A stretch of DNA of 64,000 nucleotides from Hormiphora californensis (Eukaryota > Ctenophora > Tentaculata > Cydippida > Pleurobrachiidae): the NCBI GenBank assembly GCA_020137815.1, contig CM035360.1, positions 3,602,578 to 3,666,577 on the forward strand, given 5' to 3'. The notes beneath the pieces are model-generated. The model worked only from the letters and a program-made list of their open reading frames with translations. It did no database searches and was not told where the DNA came from. The position numbers and the translations under genes are program-made. Below are positions 1-11,200 of this stretch, one piece after another. Numbering within the stretch: position 1 is the first letter of the stretch; every line of letters starts with the position of its first letter.

Positions 1-129
1 GAGATTATTACAACAGAGTCACGTATCTTATATAGAAAGATTATAGAAGCATATTATATTAACAGAGAGAAGCCTACTATTAATTTAAAAGAAGAGTTGA
101 CTGATCTATCTAGATTCCTTATTTCTTAA
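1..129 (+). CDS. C-terminal end of a Penelope-like retroelement protein (GIY-YIG type), partial
   Basis: An open frame enters from the left edge and stops at 127-129. It encodes about 42 residues, with a charged helix followed by an 'EAYYINREKPTINLK' stretch. That pattern (ExxYI.K.KPxxN) is typical of the C-terminal end of GIY-YIG nuclease domains carried by Penelope-like retroelements. In that family the nuclease would nick target DNA to prime reverse transcription. The hammerhead-like core about 300 bp downstream fits the same assignment, because Penelope-like elements are known to carry hammerhead motifs. The reverse transcriptase part lies outside the window. A GIY-YIG end of another element class is possible. 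The strand and stop are clear; the family is inferred from a short stretch. Confidence 0.4.
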   Translation, partial: EIITTESRILYRKIIEAYYINREKPTINLKEELTDLSRFLIS

Positions 130-528
130 TATTATCCGTTTTTAGTATTTTCTAACGGCCATATTGGTCATTGAGTATTTTTAGCTAGATATCTTTTTGA
201 GCAGTCGCGTGATTCCTATCTTATTTCACTATCTGATCTTATTTCTTTACTATTTAAACCCCGTTTATTTCCTAGTCTTTACTTTTTGTTTTATAATTTT
301 TCTAGTCCCGCGTGTAGCTTTTCAACCTTTTACTATTTCACTAAATTAGCTTAGCTTTAGAATTTTCCAGTAATTTTTATTTTACGATTGGTATGTGTAC
401 AGTTTTTCTAACATGTGTATTCCGTATATTATAGCCTGAAGATGGTGCTGTGCGCCGAAATTGATAGCGTTATTCTACAATAAAATCTACGTCTACTCAT
501 TTGTCCAGCCGGAAGGAGAAAACAAAAC
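130..528. other. AT-rich untranslated tail of the left-edge retroelement
   Basis: AT-rich sequence without a convincing reading frame lies between the retroelement stop and the 10-bp array. Its only notable part is the hammerhead-like core at 436-460. I read it as element 3' sequence, but no element boundary or target duplication could be identified. Confidence 0.3.
430..470 (+). other. Hammerhead-ribozyme-like core motif
   Basis: CTGAAGA (436-442) is followed by a small hairpin (GGTGC, loop TGT, GCGCC) and GAAA (457-460), the order of conserved parts in a hammerhead core (CUGANGA, stem II, GAAA). I could not find a good stem I pairing around it. Activity is therefore doubtful and only the core resemblance is claimed. 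Confidence 0.3.
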
Positions 529-750
529 TTCCTCACTATGTAACACTTTGTAACACTTTTTAACACTATGTAACACTTTGTAACACTATGTAACACTATG
601 TAACACTTTGTAACACTTTGTAACACTTTGTAACACTATGTAACACTTTGTAACACTATGTAACACTTTGTAACATGTAACGTGCACAAAAAGTTTTCTG
701 CACATGTTACAAAGTGTTACAAAGTGTTACGTGTCACCCCCCCCCCTAGA
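529..750. repeat. 10-bp tandem repeat (taacactttg / taacactatg) followed by inverted copies
   Basis: About 14 head-to-tail copies of a 10-bp unit, alternating taacactttg and taacactatg, run from about 539 to 680. A short spacer follows, then inverted copies (acatgttacaaagtgttac) and a C-run. The transcript could fold back on itself. No coding meaning is seen. Confidence 0.8.
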
Positions 751-860
751 TATTGAATGCGGCTGAAAGATATTCATGTCATGACACGCCGCTGCCCGCT
801 TCAAATTGATTCTTGGCCTCACAACTCTACGTAAACTAACCCCCTCTTCCTCCCCATCAG

Positions 861-1003
861 ACATATTCAAATGGTTGAACGAGACGACCGAGATGGAGGA
901 GAGACGACAGGCCCTGTCAGATAGCCGTGCACACTTCGAACTTGTTAAATATGAGATAAGACAGGCTGTTAATAGTCTTCTAGCTCAACGGGTGTTTGTG
1001 TGA
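861..1003 (+). CDS. Terminal exon of an unrecognised gene entering from the left
   Basis: A pyrimidine-rich acceptor (cttcctccccatcag) precedes a frame of 47 residues ending in TGA at 1001-1003. The predicted peptide starts around IFKWLNETTEMEERR and ends LLAQRVFV. It is mostly charged and helical, consistent with a C-terminal coiled segment. The exon begins with two bases of a split codon, so the upstream exon must end in phase 1. No family could be recognised. The upstream exon is not evident: the preceding 700 bp are repeats, so it may lie beyond the left edge. The exon could also be a chance frame. Confidence 0.35.
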
Positions 1004-1116
1004 TCGGACTTGTTGTGTACATGGCTCTGCAATATCTTACTCCTACCAGACATCTGTACACGGCCAAGTAGGATCCAATGACAGATGCACACAACCAATG
1101 ATTCGAGAGACAATAT

Positions 1117-2114
1117 AATCCGAGGAAATCGTGTATAAAATTTGACAAAACATAAAATTTATAGGGGCAATGTAATTCCTTCACTAAATGGTACTAATAG
1201 GTCCACCCTACCACCAAACGAAAGTTTACCAACCAACTCCATGGGGGGAGGTCCGATAATTGGCCTTAATTGGCACCTGTATTTTCAGTATGGGTCCAAA
1301 AATATAAATTCTCTTAGAATAGGAGTAGAGAAGAAAATAAGGGCACTAAACTGTGTAGCGTCCTCGCATTAGTGGGGGTAGACGCCCGTGAAAAGTCTCT
1401 ATCTCATTTGGTTAATTAGATAATTGGATAATTAGATCTGCACATAGCCGTTTTTGGCCATACGGCTATAGCCACTTAGGAATGGTTTAGAGATGTTTCA
1501 CTGGTGCCATTTTTTAGCCAATGGCCAAGTTATGGGGGGTCGACGTCGGACTGATAAGCTCTATATCCAACCGCTTAGCCGTTATTTGGCTTTAAAGGTG
1601 CTCAAAATAGGGTTTTTTACCGTTTTTTGCTCATTTTGAGCACCTTTAAAGCCAAATAACGGCTAAACGGTTGGAGATAGAGCTTATCAGTCCGACGTCG
1701 ACCCCCCATAACTTGGCCATTGGCTAAAAAATGGCACCAGTGAAACATCTCTAAACCATTCCTAAGTGGCTATAGCCGTATGGCCAAAAACGGCTATGCG
1801 CAGATCTAATTATCCAATTATCTAATTAACCAAATGAGATAGAGACTTTTCACGGGCGTCTACCCCCACTAATGCGAGGACGCTACACAGTTTAGTGCCC
1901 TTATTTTCTTCTCTACTCCTATTCTAAGAGAATTTATATTTTTGGACCCATACTGAAAATACAGGTGCCAATTAAGGCCAATTATCGGACCTCCCCCCAT
2001 GGAGTTGGTTGGTAAACTTTCGTTTGGTGGTAGGGTGGACCTATTAGTACCATTTAGTGAAGGAATTACATTGCCCCTATAAATTTTATGTTCAAAGCAC
2101 GATTTCCTCGGATT
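1117..2114. mobile_element. 1-kb foldback (long inverted repeat) element
   Basis: The sequence from aatccgaggaaatcgtg (1117) is mirrored by cacgatttcctcggatt (ending 2114). The two arms are each about 490 bp and nearly identical, and they meet around a spacer at about 1610-1633. The only reading frames are mirror images of each other and are not genes. A diverged relative of the arm (aatgc-aggg-cac-cacagttt) lies near 32570-32660, so this is a dispersed family. I could not read a clean target duplication. Confidence 0.85.
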
Positions 2115-2576
2115 AATATAATTCATATTGATTTTATTTTGTGTTCATCCCAACCCCAATGAACTAAATCATCCACATTCCAGTAATCACATTTTTACTT
2201 AATTTTTGTCGGCCGGACTGTAATTGAACGGTACGACACAGTGCAAAGGACACTTCTTTTTACGAATCATTAAAGGGACTTTTTAAACGGTTTCTATATC
2301 TTTTTTTAAGTTATTGTTATTCAATTACTATCGATATTTTCGATATATTTCGTTATTAGAGCTGACGTGTTTTCATTTGTCTCAGCAGGGACGCAGTGAT
2401 ACAGCTCGTTTCACCAAAACTTGTCGGTGGACCGGGAGGATATTAGTCGGGGGACACTCTGTGTATATACTTGTGGATGAAGCAATATGTCGGGGGAAAT
2501 TGGATAAATTGGGGTCCAACTGCAACTGTTTTAGTTGTCACTGCGTTCATGATCTGTGTAGCTGTACAATGTTGTC
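2115..2576. other. AT-rich intergenic sequence
   Basis: No gene, RNA or repeat structure was recognised here. Open frames overlapping it only run into the adjacent satellite. Confidence 0.5.
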
Positions 2577-4978
2577 GTGTGTGACTGTGTACACTGTACT
2601 GTGTGTGACTGTGTACACTGTACTGTGTGTGACTGTGTACACTGTACTGTGTGTGACTGTGTACACTATACTGTGTGTGACTGTGTACAATGTTCTGTGT
2701 GTGACTGTGTACACTGTATTGTGTGTGTGACTGTGTACACTGTACTGTGTGTGACTGTGTACACTGTGTCACTGTACTGTGTGTGACTGTGTACACTGTA
2801 CTGTGTGTGACTGTGTACACTGTACTGTGTGTGTACACTGTACTGTGTGTGACTGTGTACACTGTACTGTGTGTGACTGTGTACACTGTACTGTGTGTGA
2901 CTGTGTACACTGTACTGTGTGTGACTGTGTACACTGTACTGTGTGTGACTGTGTACACTGTACTGTGTGTGACTGTGTACACTGTACTGTGTGTGACTGT
3001 GTACACTGTACTGTGTGTGACTGTGTACACTGTACTGTGTGTGACTGTGTACACTGTACTGTGTGTGACTGTGTACACTGTACTGTGTGTGACTGTGTAC
3101 ACTGTACTGTGTGTGTGACTGTGTACACTGTACTGTGTGTGACTGTGTACACTGTACTGTGTGTGACTGTGTACACTGTACTGTGTGTGACTGTGTACAC
3201 TGTACTGTGTGACTGTGTACACTGTACTGTGTGTCACTGTGTACACTGTACTGTGTGTGACTGTGTACACTGTACTGTGTGTGACTGTGTACACTGTACT
3301 GTGTGTGACTGTGTACACTGTACTGTGTGTGACTGTGTACACTGTACTGTGTGTGACTGTGTACACTGTACTGTGTGTGACTGTGTACACTGTACTGTGT
3401 GTGACTGTGTACACTGTACTGTGTGTGACTGTGTACACTGTACTGTGTGTGACTGTGTACACTGTACTGTGTGTGACTGTGTACACTGTACTGTGTGTGA
3501 CTGTGTACACTGTACTGTGTGTGACTGTGTACACTGTACTGTGTGTGACTGTGTACACTGTACTGTGTGTGACTGTGTACACTGTACTGTGTGTGACTGT
3601 GTACACTGTACTGTGTGTGACTGTGTACACTGTACTGTGTGTGACTGTGTACACTGTACTGTGTGTGACTGTGTACACTGTACTGTGTGTGACTGTGTAC
3701 ACTGTACTGTGTGTGACTGTGTACACTGTACTGTGTGTGACTGTGTACACTGTACTGTGTGTGACTGTGTACACTGTACTGTGTGTGACTGTGTACACTG
3801 TACTGTGTGTGACTGTGTACACTGTACTGTGTGTGACTGTGTACACTGTACTGTGTGTGACTGTGTACACTGTACTGTGTGTGACTGTGTACACTGTACT
3901 GTGTGTGACTGTGTACACTGTACTGTGTGTGACTGTGTACACTGTACTGTGTGTGACTGTGTACACTGTACTGTGTGTGACTGTGTACACTGTACTGTGT
4001 GTGACTGTGTACACTGTACTGTGTGTGACTGTGTACACTGTACTGTGTGTGACTGTGTACACTGTACTGTGTGTGACTGTGTACACTGTACTGTGTGTGA
4101 CTGTGTACACTGTACTGTGTGTGACTGTGTACACTGTACTGTGTGTGACTGTGTACACTGTACTGTGTGTGACTGTGTACACTGTACTGTGTGTGACTGT
4201 GTACACTGTACTGTGTGTGACTGTGTACACTGTACTGTGTGTGACTGTGTACACTGTACTGTGTGTGACTGTGTACACTGTACTGTGTGTGACTGTGTAC
4301 ACTGTACTGTGTGTGACTGTGTACACTGTACTGTGTGTGACTGTGTACACTGTACTGTGTGTGACTGTGTACACTGTACTGTGTGTGACTGTGTACACTG
4401 TACTGTGTGTGACTGTGTACACTGTACTGTGTGTGACTGTGTACACTGTACTGTGTGTGACTGTGTACACTGTACTGTGTGTGACTGTGTACACTGTACT
4501 GTGTGTGACTGTGTACACTGTACTGTGTGTGACTGTGTACACTGTACTGTGTGTAACTGTGTACACTGTACTGTGTGTGACTGTGTACACTGTACTGTGT
4601 GTGACTGTGTACACTGTACTGTGTGTGACTGTGTACACTGTACTGTGTGTGACTGTGTACACTGTACTGTGTGTGACTGTGTACACTGTACTGTGTGTGA
4701 CTGTGTACACTGTACTGTGTGTGACTGTGTACACTGTACTGTGTGTGACTGTGTACACTGTACTGTGTGTGACTGTGTACACTGTACTGTGTGTGACTGT
4801 GTACACTGTACTGTGTGTAACTGTGTACACTGTACTGTGTGTAACTGTGTACACTGTACTGTGTGTGACTGTGTACACTGTACTGTGTGTGACTGTGTAC
4901 ACTGTACTGTGTGTGACTGTTTACACTGTACTGTGTGTGACTGTATAGTACTGTACTGTGTGTGACTGTTTACACTGT
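2577..4978. repeat. 24-bp satellite array, about 100 copies
   Basis: The unit gtgtgtgactgtgtacactgtact recurs every 24 bp for 2.4 kb. Early copies vary in length (short units near 2760-2840 and 3209) and point variants such as gtgtaactg lie near the right end. The unit contains the palindrome GTGTACAC and is close to self-complementary. Because 24 is a multiple of three and the unit lacks stops, several frames on both strands stay open for hundreds of codons (8-residue periods such as DCVHCTVC). I treat these as artefacts. Confidence 0.95.
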
Positions 4979-5212
4979 ACTGCCTCTTCCGGCAACTAAA
5001 ACCCCAACCTTCCATATCCCACAATCAAATTCAAACAGCGAAATTAAAAAGTTGGAAACAAATAACAAATGTGTACACTGTACAAGCACTTTATATACAA
5101 AAACATAGTCTGTCTCTCATGACTCACTGCACTTAGACTTAGAGTAGCAGTGCTCAAATCAGTAGTGTGAGTCAGACTGCACGATATCATTAATATACCG
5201 GGAGGGATCATA

Positions 5213-8200
5213 TCACACACAGTCCACATTGCACGTTATCGCATTGTCACTGTCACACACGCACCTCCTGCATCCCGACCTGAATGCTGAGCCACCTGAT
5301 ACCACCCTTCCCCCAGTATAACACCCGTCTAGTGAGGGGGACCCAGATACTGAACCTGAGGGGGATGGGTGGGATTAGTAATACCAAGATTTAACCTATC
5401 CAATCTGAGAATCAACATGATCGACTGGAATGGGATGTCTTGTACTATTGCTTTGTCTACCAGATGGCAGATTGAGGGATCAAGCCTCCCTGAGGGTCGG
5501 GTACTAGTGATACTGGACAAAATTGAAATTTCAAATGCCACTTTGACTTACATTGTCGAGGGCTGATACGTGTACAGTGGAGTTGTTGTGAGGCGCACTG
5601 GCACCGAGTACACCCATTTACAAAGTGCGTCCCCTCCTCAACTCGCATACCATACTCAATATCACAACCTGTAGGGTGGGGGGTCATGATTAAGTTGTAT
5701 TGAGGGGTGGGGGTCAGGTTGTTGAGTAAGGGGTGGAATGGGGAACATTAACAAGGATGAAGCATTGTCCCTATTCTAATTCACAAGAGAACAGTCTGTC
5801 AGGACAATGCTCTGACCACAGTTATCACGCGCTCCGAGAATAGGGCAAGGCCAATGCTCTGACATAACAGAACAGTAAGCATGGTCCTGACAGCGTCTTT
5901 GTTTACCTGGTTGTGTTGAGTGACTGGGTTGATTATAAACAGGACAAGGTTGCTGTCTGTGACAGCTCAATCCATACCCGCCATGAGGACGCAACGTGCA
6001 CCTGAAAAGACAGCATAGTTTTCTCTTGTAATGGTGAACCGATTTAGAAGAATTTTCAAGACTAACTAAAGAGTCTGTGCAAGACTTGACTGACCTGCAG
6101 TATTGACAGTTTCCATTTAGAGTGACCCCGGAGGGAGGGATGATCACACCACCCACCCTACACCCCTCCACTCTGTTCACACACCGGGATAGCAGTTCAC
6201 ACACCAGTTGATCACCTTGCCCACCCTCACACCTACACTTCACACACCTGAGGTTACATGGAGTTGTCTAGATAAGGGGGGTTGGGTTTTACCACAGCAC
6301 TGATAATACTATACTACTGCTTGGAGTGGGGGCCACTGTGGGACCTCCGAACTGGTCTCGCCTGTGTTAGCTACTACTGCCTATAAACCTAGTCAATAGA
6401 GCGAACTGCCCGAGGTGACAGCAGTGAGTTTCTCTCACCTGTTAAGCATGACGGTGTAACCGTTGGGAATGACTGCTCCTTCATAAAAACATCCGTGGCC
6501 GTATGGTCCTCGGGAAAATACACTTCGGTGTCCGTTTGCCAAGTTGTGGTTGTGGAAGTTGGAAAACTCAACCGGAGTACTGAGATAGAAAGGGACTTTA
6601 CTTGGGGGTTAGGAGATTGAAGATGTTCAGGGGAACTTGTGAGGCTCATAGCGCACTCTATGAGGGCTCGGTACGTCAAAAGTGAACCAGAAATTTGCAG
6701 GCAAGACTAATTCGTAAAACTAAAAGAGCTACTAAACTAGATTCACAACTTACTTTTCTCTCTTAACATTGTTCGAAGAACCGGAGGAGCTAAGATCTGA
6801 GGATGAGATCACCTGACCATTGACATCAACTGCAGCAGCACCCTGTTCTTCTTTCTTCTTCTGTTGTCCCATCTTCAATCTCTCTCCTTCTCCTCCACTC
6901 ATGGACTTATCATTACTTCCCCCACTCTTACTCACTGTCTGCCTAACACAACTAAACACTGCGCTATCACCTTGATTCACACAATTACAAAACAGATTCC
7001 CAGGAAGCTCTGTTTGTCCCCCAACCTCCGTACTCTTTCCCTGGAAAACACACCTCAACTCCTTCTCTTTTTCCACACTCACCACCGGTGACTCATCTCT
7101 CTTTCCCTCCACCTCCTTCTCTCTCTTCCCCTCCAATTCCTTCCCCTCCAATTCCTTCTTCTCCTTCTCGTGTTGAACTTGTTGAGGTGGTTGACCTGCC
7201 ACCGTGAGACTATTCTGGCAATTGGCCAGGGTATGACATATGAAAATGGGCCCTGTGGTATGTTTGTGGCAGACACATGACTTGCACTTGTTGAGCGGGA
7301 GAATTGATCCAAAGCTGTAGATAACATCTCCCCTTCTACAACCCAACAGTTCCTCCTTGGGTGGTTGTACCTTTTCGACCACTTCCACCTTTTGAGAGCA
7401 GGACCTATCGTAGTTGCAAGCTAGGTAAGGGTTCCCCTGGGGATCCTCTGTACACCGGCACCTGGTACATTCTTCCAGCTGGAGAGTGGTACCAACTGCT
7501 ACATTTCGAGATTTTACCACGCACCTTTTACCACCACCGCGGTGGGGCTGATTCTTAGTTGCTGTTTTAGAGGGCGTTTTTGGGATGATATTTTCCTTGC
7601 AGTCTGGGTGTGCTTTACAGTAGAACCCAGTTCGGTTTTCTACATTCAAACAGACGCAAGTTTTACAATTACCAACCGCTATGGCGTCCAAGAGTGGAAT
7701 CACATGGCCATCAAGCGCGCAATGTCGATGAACAATTGGACCCGGGGTTCTCATCCATTTTCGTTTCTCATCCTCATCCTCATCCTCATCTTTCTCTTTT
7801 TTCTCATTCTCCTTTTCTTTCTCTTTTTTCTCCTCCCCTTCGTCAACTGAAATCCGTGTTTTCTCCGGAACCAGGCAGGTATCTCTACAGTGGACCTCGG
7901 GCGAGCCCTGAACCAACAAACACGCACACTCAAGACACTGTCCCTCCTGGAACATCACTCCAAGTGGCAACTTCTTCTGCTCTCGGACACAAAACAGTTC
8001 CCCCTTCTCCACACAGACGGGATCTTTGTAGCACCTGATGAGCGGTGAACCATTCTCATCTAGATCACATAGACACCGATCACAACCCCTTTTGATGCTC
8101 TCCCCAATAGAATAAATGTTGTTACCATGGTAACATTTCCTATCACTGTAACAGTTGGAACCTCTGTTACAAAAGAAGATATGATCAGGGTGCTTGGTAC

Positions 8201-11200
8201 AGAGACAGTCCACACAACCCCTTCGGAATGTCTGGTGGAATGAATACTTCTCACTATCTATCTCGCAACCTTGGTTCGTCAGGGAGAGAGAGTAGTCACG
8301 TGGTGTTGGGTCATGTTTAGATTCGTTTCCTTGGTGACGGGCAACAACTTCCTTCACCAATGCTTCGATTTCTTGTTTTGTTCTCGGTGCTTTGTCCTTC
8401 AATTTATCACCAGACTCATGGTCTCCATCAGCCTTTTTGTCATTACTGATCGCATCCTCCTTGCTTTCGTCGGGTTTACCATCAGGCTTAGACTTCTTCT
8501 TCTTATCTGCTTCTTTCTCATCCCCATCGTTCTCGTGGACCCTCATGGTATCTTCATGTTTCTTACACCTGATCACCGGGTTTCCTTCAACATTACCACA
8601 CACACAAACGGCTCCCTCTAACTCGAACTTCTGCCCCGGCGAGAAGGCTCTACTCTTGTAATAACAGGTCAGTTGGCTAGTTTTTGTGACATGATCAGAG
8701 CATTCAGAATCCTCGCTACACTTGAACTCAGTGATGTTTTTTGTTGACCTACATTTACAGGAAATGCAACGTTTGAGTTTCATTACGTCACCATTCTTGT
8801 AAACTACGTTCTTGTAGCGACAAGTCCGTTCTGATTCTACTGTCATTGAGGAATCTAACTTATCGTTATCGTCAGTCCCATTTTCGTCTGGAGTCTCGTC
8901 TTCTTTAGTAGTAGTGGTAGATTCTTTGGTAGTGTTTGTGGAGTCAGTTGCATCCTTGGTATCTTTCGTTTCACTGGACGGTATTTTGTCAGTTTCATCA
9001 TCTGTATCCTCTTTCTTATCTAATGGCTTAGTTTCATCATCTTTTGCTGGTACCTTCGCTGTCTTTTTCTCGACTTTCGAGGTTGTATCTTTGGTGTCAC
9101 TGTCACTCTTCTTATTTTCACCTTCTTGATTCTCCGTCGATTCAGAAAGTTTTTCCGTTTCTGCTGGCGTGACATCGGGAATTTTAGGCTTTGGGATCGC
9201 TTTAGGAAGTTTTGGGGCTTCGGGAAGCTTAGGCTTTGGCATGGCATCTGGAAGTTTTGGAGCTTTCACTTCTGGGATTTTAGGTTTTGGCATGGCATCT
9301 GGAAGTTTTGGAGCTTTAACTTCGGGAATTTTAGGTTTTGGCATGGCATCTGGAAGTTTTGGAGCTTTCACTTCTGGGAGTTTAGGTTTTGGCATCGCAT
9401 CTGGAAGTTTTGGAGCTTTAACTTCAGGGATTTTAGGTTTTGGAATCGCATCTGGAAGTTTTGGAGCTTTCACTTCTGGGAGTTTAGGTTTTGGCATCGC
9501 TTCAGGAAGTTTTGGAGCTTTCACTTCAGGAATTTTAGGCTTTGGAATCACTTCAGGAAGTTTTGGAGCTTTCACTTCCGGGAGTTTAGGTTTTGGGATC
9601 GCGTCCGGAAGTTTTGGGGCGTCGGGCACATCTGGAGTTTTAGGAGTCAGGAAATCTGGAACTTTAGGTTTTGGAATCTCTTTAGGAAGTTCTGGGGCGT
9701 CGGGGACTTTCGGTGTAGGAACGTCGGGAACTTTGACGTCGGGGACTTCTGGTTTTGGAATACCTTTAGGGATCTTAGGGGTTGGTACATCGGGCAACAC
9801 TTCATTCTCGTTTGTATCCTCCTCACTTTTCTTAGTTTCAGCTTTTTGTGTCTTATCCTCTTCTTCCTTTTTCCGTTCAACGTTTTCTGAAGCTTTCTCT
9901 TCATCGTTCTTCGTCACTTCATCTTTCTTCGTCACTTCATCTTTCTTCGTCTCTTCATCTTTCTTTGTCTCTTCATCTTTCTTCGACTCTTCCTTCGTAT
10001 CTTCAACTGTCTTCGTCTCTTCAACTGTCTTCGTCTCTTCAACTGCCTTCGTCTCCGTATCTTTCGTTTTCTCTTCAACTGTCTTCGTCTCTTCATCTTT
10101 CTTTTTCTCTTCTTTTGATACGCTTTCCTTTTTGTCCTGCTTCTCCTCAATCTTTGTCGTTTCAATGGGTTTGTCTTGCTTCTTGGGAACTATCTTTTTA
10201 TCATTCTTCTCCTCAGCTATATCAACATTATCTTTGTCCTTATCTACAGTGTTATCCTTCACAGTTTCATCCCTCAGATGTTCAACCTCAATGTGTTTAT
10301 CATGAGTCACCGTATCATCTGAAACTTCCTCAGTATTTTCAATTTCAACATTCTTCGATTCGTTCAAATCAATCAAAGGAACATCTATCTTTTCTTTGAC
10401 TTCTTTCTCGGTAGACTCAGTCTCTTTATCCTTACTCTTACCATCGTCTGCACCGGACTTTTTGGTTTCCGTTGACTGAGAATCCTCTTCAGGAGCGTCA
10501 ACTTTTCCTAAAGTACTTTTCTTAATTTCAGACTCTGTCACTTCAATGACACTCTCGTCTTCGTCGTCTTCTTTCTCGATTTCGGCTTTGCTCTGTGAAC
10601 TTACTTCAGTTTCCTTTTTCGGTTCAGGCTTTTCAGGGGTCTTGATAGAAGCAGGTTTCTCTTCCTTTTCATTCACATCTTTCTTCTCCTTTTCCTCCTC
10701 ACTCTCCTGATTTTTCTGATTCTTTTCATCTTCCTTTTCTACGGGTTCCTTTTCTTCAGGCTTCTTTTCTTCAGGTTCTTCAGGCTTCTTTTCTTCAGGT
10801 TCTTCAGGTTTCTTTTCTTCAGATTTCTTTTCTTCGGAGTTAGGTTTATCTTTCATCTCTTTCTTTTCGTTTTTCTTTTTATCCTCCTTATCATCCTGAG
10901 CTTTCTCTTTGTCCTTTTTCTTGCCATTATCGTCAACGTCCTTTTTGTGCTCTTTTGTCTCCTTCTTCTCCGGTGTCTCATCTTTTGGACCCTTCTTCTC
11001 AGAAGTTTCCTCCGCATCATCCTTCTTCTCCTCCACATTATCCTTCTTATCAGGTTCATCTTCCACTTTCTCCTTGGGTTTATCTTCCTTCACCTCAGAC
11101 TCACCTCCAACATTCTCAACGTGAACCGTTAACTTTGGTTTGCAACTCTTCACATTCTTACAATAGATCACACTACGAGCACCCACGTTCATACACGCAC

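Noticed and set aside
1142-2126. Two similar 76-85 residue frames in opposite orientation
   Set aside because: They are the same sequence in the two arms of the foldback element; no gene features.
2443-5024. Very long open frames of 8-residue repeats on both strands
   Set aside because: They are produced by the 24-bp satellite, which lacks stops in several frames. There is no start context, domain or splice support.
9126-10305. Plus-strand repetitive frames (SGSFGAF... and FWKFWSFHF...)
   Set aside because: They are antisense shadows of the Pro/Lys repeat in the VWC-module gene.
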